From Bacteroidales bacterium (GTDB taxonomy: Bacteria; Bacteroidota; Bacteroidia; Bacteroidales; Muribaculaceae), in the NCBI GenBank assembly GCA_900752535.1, contig CAADVV010000140.1, forward strand, positions 1-9,845: a stretch of 9,845 bases of DNA, written 5' to 3'. Position 1 is the stretch's first letter; every line of letters begins with the position of its first letter. Under the pieces are notes generated by a model, which saw only the letters and a program-made list of their open reading frames with translations, was not told where the DNA came from and searched no databases. Positions 7,626-9,845 of this stretch are shown here, piece after piece. Made by a program: the position numbers and the translations under genes.

Positions 7626-8346
7626 TGCTGCTGTATTGGTTTATGATATGGCGCGAGATGACGCGGTAGATTTCGGCGAGGTCAGGCGGCAGCGAGGCGA
7701 TGTGCTCGCCCATGACGCGTGAGTCGCCGCGGCGCGCGGGGCCGGTCTGCCCTTCGGCGGGCGATGACTCGAGAGCCTTTGTCAGGGTTTCGCCAAGCAG
7801 AGGCCCGAGGATGTCAAAGCTGAGCGAGCGCTCTCGCAGAAGCCCGTCGGCCACGCTCCAGAGGTGGTTGGCGAAGTTGCATGCAAAGACGGCGGCGACG
7901 TGCATGGCGCGCCTTGTGGAGCTGTCGGCATCATAGACACGGCGAGACAGACGGGCGGCGAGCTCCTTCATCTCACCGGCGACAGACGGGTCGGATCCCT
8001 CGATGAAGAGAGGTATGTTGCCGAAGTCGAGACGGCGGCCGAGTGTGAAGGTCTGGAGGGGATAGAAAACACCGTGACGGCGGCCGAGCGGGGCGAGCGC
8101 GTCCATGCCGACCGAGCCGGAGGTGTGAAGCCAGAGGGCACCGGGATTCAGTCCGGCGAAGCGGTCGGCCAGCGGAGCTATGGCGTCATCGCTGACAGCC
8201 ATGATGTAGATGTCGGCGTCAGAGGTCAGCGGCTCGCCGCTACGGCGCGTCCAGTTCTGGACAACGCTGACGCCGTCGAGAGCCTCGAGCGCCGGAACAA
8301 GCGACGAGGCGACATTACCCGCACCTATGACCGCAATATGTTTCAT
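7606..8346 (-). CDS. Rossmann-fold / DUF2520-domain protein (predicted NAD(P)-binding oxidoreductase)
   Basis: The 246 residues have two parts. Residues 1 to about 115 form a Rossmann-like nucleotide-binding domain with IAVIGAGNVASSL (4-16), WLHTSGSVG (72-80) and YPLQTF (95-100). Residues 120-240 form the all-helical DUF2520 domain with HVAAVFACNFANHLW (149-163) and QTGPARRGD (200-208). The fold resembles ketopantoate/pyrroline-carboxylate reductase-like dehydrogenases, but I know of no established substrate for this family. It starts one base after the nitroreductase stop and overlaps kdsC by 20 bp, so it is probably made from the same transcript. The DUF2520-kdsC-maf order is, from memory, common in Bacteroidetes; that link does not itself give a function. 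Confidence 0.88.
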   Translation of the reverse strand: MKHIAVIGAGNVASSLVPALEALDGVSVVQNWTRRSGEPLTSDADIYIMAVSDDAIAPLADRFAGLNPGALWLHTSGSVGMDALAPLGRRHGVFYPLQTFTLGRRLDFGNIPLFIEGSDPSVAGEMKELAARLSRRVYDADSSTRRAMHVAAVFACNFANHLWSVADGLLRERSLSFDILGPLLGETLTKALESSPAEGQTGPARRGDSRVMGEHIASLPPDLAEIYRVISRHIINQYSSNEQDTL

Positions 8347-8347
8347 C

Positions 8348-8893
8348 TCATTCAGGCTGCACCCACTCGCCGATATGCACTTTCTCCCAGAGGAGTTTGG
8401 AGGGGTCTACGTTTTTGCGCTGTTCGTCGCTGTGGCCGAAGGTCACGATGCAAAGAGGCACGTATTCGTCGGGTATGCCGAGAGTCTTGCGCACGGAATC
8501 CTCAGAGGGGAGACCCTGGGCGTCTGTGCGGCCGTGCACTTCAACCCAGCACGAACCGAGACCGAGCGCGGTGGCCTGAAGCATCATGAATCCGGCAGCC
8601 ACTGAGCCGTCTTCTACCCATGCGGCGCTGAGCGATGGATTCAGTATGACAACAACAGCCATGACACACGTTTTGAGGGGAACAGTCCCGGCCACCTTGC
8701 AGTCAGCCAGTCGTGAGAGAGTGTCTTTATCTTCCACGACGATAAACTGCCAGGGACGTGAATTTTTCGATGTGGGGGCGAGAAGTCCGGCCTCGATTAT
8801 AAGCTTGACCTCCTCAGGGTCGAGAGGGTGAGAGGTGTAGCGTCTTATCGAGTGACGCTCGAGCAGGAGCTGATGAAAGTCCTTCGGTATCAT
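8348..8893 (-). CDS. Nitroreductase-family FMN-dependent oxidoreductase
   Basis: This 181-residue flavoprotein would be a cytosolic enzyme using NAD(P)H to reduce nitro compounds, quinones or similar substrates; the physiological substrate is unknown. The N-terminal RHSIRRY (13-19) is the usual FMN phosphate-binding block. APTSKNSRPWQF (39-50) follows, then a helix MMLQATALGLGSCWVEVHG (103-121) and IPDEYVPLCIVTFGH (140-154) as the C-terminal FMN-side strand. The length fits the compact, single-domain subgroup. The ATG at 8893 gives the standard short lead-in before the RHSIRRY block. The gene ends two bases from the next start, so it is probably first in a four-gene operon. I found no full TAnnTTTG/TTTG pair in the 111 bp upstream; the closest is TATCTTCA near 8923-8916. 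Confidence 0.92.
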   Translation of the reverse strand: MIPKDFHQLLLERHSIRRYTSHPLDPEEVKLIIEAGLLAPTSKNSRPWQFIVVEDKDTLSRLADCKVAGTVPLKTCVMAVVVILNPSLSAAWVEDGSVAAGFMMLQATALGLGSCWVEVHGRTDAQGLPSEDSVRKTLGIPDEYVPLCIVTFGHSDEQRKNVDPSKLLWEKVHIGEWVQPE

Positions 8894-9004
8894 ATAAGGC
8901 TGTGTATGAAGATAAATGAGTGTTGTTTCAAATCTGATAATAAAGGCGCGGCCCGAGAGGCGCGAAGAGCATTTGGTTCAAAAGCGGATATGAGGCTGTA
9001 GCCG

Positions 9005-9845
9005 TCAGCGCTCACACACCCAGGCGTCAGGATAGCGGCGACCGATCGAACCCGCCTTGGCGGCCTCGCACTCCTCTGAAGTGGCGGCAGTGGCGACATA
9101 GACGCGATAGCGGCCTGGACCCGAAGAAAGAATCCTGAGCGAAGAGTCTCCGCTCTCGCGTATGAACTTCTCGGCCTTGGAGCGGCTCTGGAGCGAAGCC
9201 ACGACCAGACAGTAGCCCTGAGCGGCGGGGGCGGCAGTCTGCTTCACAGTCTTTTCAGGCTTGGGAGCGGGTTTCACCTCGGGAGCGGCCTCTCGGGCTT
9301 TGGCGATAGAAGCCTCGGCGGCGTCGCGGTAACGCCAGCCGGCGCAGTAGGCCGAATGGGCTGCGGTGTCGACCACGGTGACGGTCTCTTCGCTGGGTAT
9401 GGCGATAAACAGTTCTTCGGCCTTCATGACATCGTCGGTCACAACCGACGAAGGGGTCAGGCTCAGTCCGCCGACCGACGCATAATCGGTGCGGCCCGAG
9501 TCGGCGACACCCGGAGCGGTCAGACCGAAGCCGAGACCGAGCAGGAGGGCGACCGAAGCTGCGACACCCACAAACGCGGGCACCCGGCGGCGACGCTCGT
9601 CGCGGGGACGCAGGATGACGCACTCATCGGCGTCATCAGCCTCCGCACAGTCGGTGGCGTCAACGGCGACCTCGGCGAGCGGAAGCGACGGGAGATAGCT
9701 GTAACGGATGTTGGCCGAGCAGTCGACCGAAGGCTCAAAAGCGGGCGATGCTCCAGCCACTGTAGTCAGCACTCCGACGCCGGGGAGCGACAGCTCGCCG
9801 TCGCGCTCAAGGGTATAGCGCATCATGTCGACATAGCGGCCGGCA
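9005..9845 (-). CDS. SPOR-domain membrane protein with N-terminal HU-like region (5' end outside window)
   Basis: The frame stays open to the window edge, so the methionines at 9826 and 9823 are almost certainly internal; seven further residues (AGRYVD and a partial codon) precede them. Visible order, counting from the 9826 Met: the end of a domain resembling the HU-like (CCDC81-type) domain of Bacteroidetes SPOR proteins (1-45, LERDGELSLPGVGVL), an acidic linker (51-70), a basic RRRR cluster, one transmembrane helix (about 83-103, FVGVAASVALLLGLGFGL), a linker rich in Ala/Pro/Lys, and a C-terminal SPOR domain (about 203-273, GYCLVVASLQSRSKAEKF to RYRVYVAT). SPOR domains bind denuded septal peptidoglycan, so this is probably an inner-membrane protein linked to cell division or envelope. 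The N-terminal HU-like call is the weakest part. It lies 111 bp upstream of the nitroreductase on the same strand. Confidence 0.8.
   Translation of the reverse strand, partial: AGRYVDMMRYTLERDGELSLPGVGVLTTVAGASPAFEPSVDCSANIRYSYLPSLPLAEVAVDATDCAEADDADECVILRPRDERRRRVPAFVGVAASVALLLGLGFGLTAPGVADSGRTDYASVGGLSLTPSSVVTDDVMKAEELFIAIPSEETVTVVDTAAHSAYCAGWRYRDAAEASIAKAREAAPEVKPAPKPEKTVKQTAAPAAQGYCLVVASLQSRSKAEKFIRESGDSSLRILSSGPGRYRVYVATAATSEECEAAKAGSIGRRYPDAWVCER

Noticed and set aside
7864..8589. 241-residue plus-strand frame
   Set aside because: Antisense to the DUF2520 and nitroreductase genes; high GC keeps opposite frames free of stops.

Overview
The window looks like a chromosome segment of a gut-type Bacteroidales bacterium. 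Muribaculaceae or a close relative is my guess, but the family is inference. The signs are a BspA-like leucine-rich-repeat surface protein with Ig-like domains, an outer-membrane barrel protein ending in the Bacteroidales-style SAILK tail, promoter boxes matching the Bacteroidetes TAnnTTTG element, a SPOR-domain membrane protein of the Bacteroidetes HU-like type, and a DUF2520-kdsC-maf gene order that I recall from this phylum.

Left part (1-3977, minus strand): one very large secreted or surface protein. It has a signal peptide, about 35 LRR_5 repeats, an LRR cap, three Ig-like (Big_2-type) domains, and a C-terminus beyond the window edge. By hand translation its reading frame is open from position 1 to 3789. 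The signal peptide and first repeat (start at 3977) lie in a different frame, and the two frames meet at a run of seven G (C on the coding strand) at 3677-3683. One extra C would join them into a canonical LRR. This is either an assembly error, a recent inactivation, or an ON/OFF homopolymer switch, and it is the most interesting point in the window.

Middle (3978-4230): a 253-bp divergent intergenic region with a good Bacteroidetes-type promoter for the LRR gene, a -7 box for the rightward gene, and a perfect inverted repeat over that box. The rightward gene (4231-6318) encodes a TonB-receptor-like outer-membrane barrel with a plug-like N-terminus. It has no SusD partner.

Right part (6483-9845, minus strand): a visibly more GC-rich, housekeeping-type block. 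From upstream to downstream it holds a SPOR/HU-like membrane protein (5' end cut by the window), a nitroreductase, a Rossmann/DUF2520 protein, KdsC (KDO-8-phosphate phosphatase, lipopolysaccharide core synthesis) and a Maf nucleotide pyrophosphatase. The last four are packed with a 1-bp gap, a 20-bp overlap and a 24-bp gap, so they are probably one operon. The 6319-6482 spacer between the convergent 4231-6318 gene and maf carries an orphan plus-strand promoter-like box and start codon facing into maf.

I saw no tRNA, rRNA, CRISPR array, insertion sequence, or convincing rho-independent terminator. Domain and family calls come from reading the translations, with no database search.
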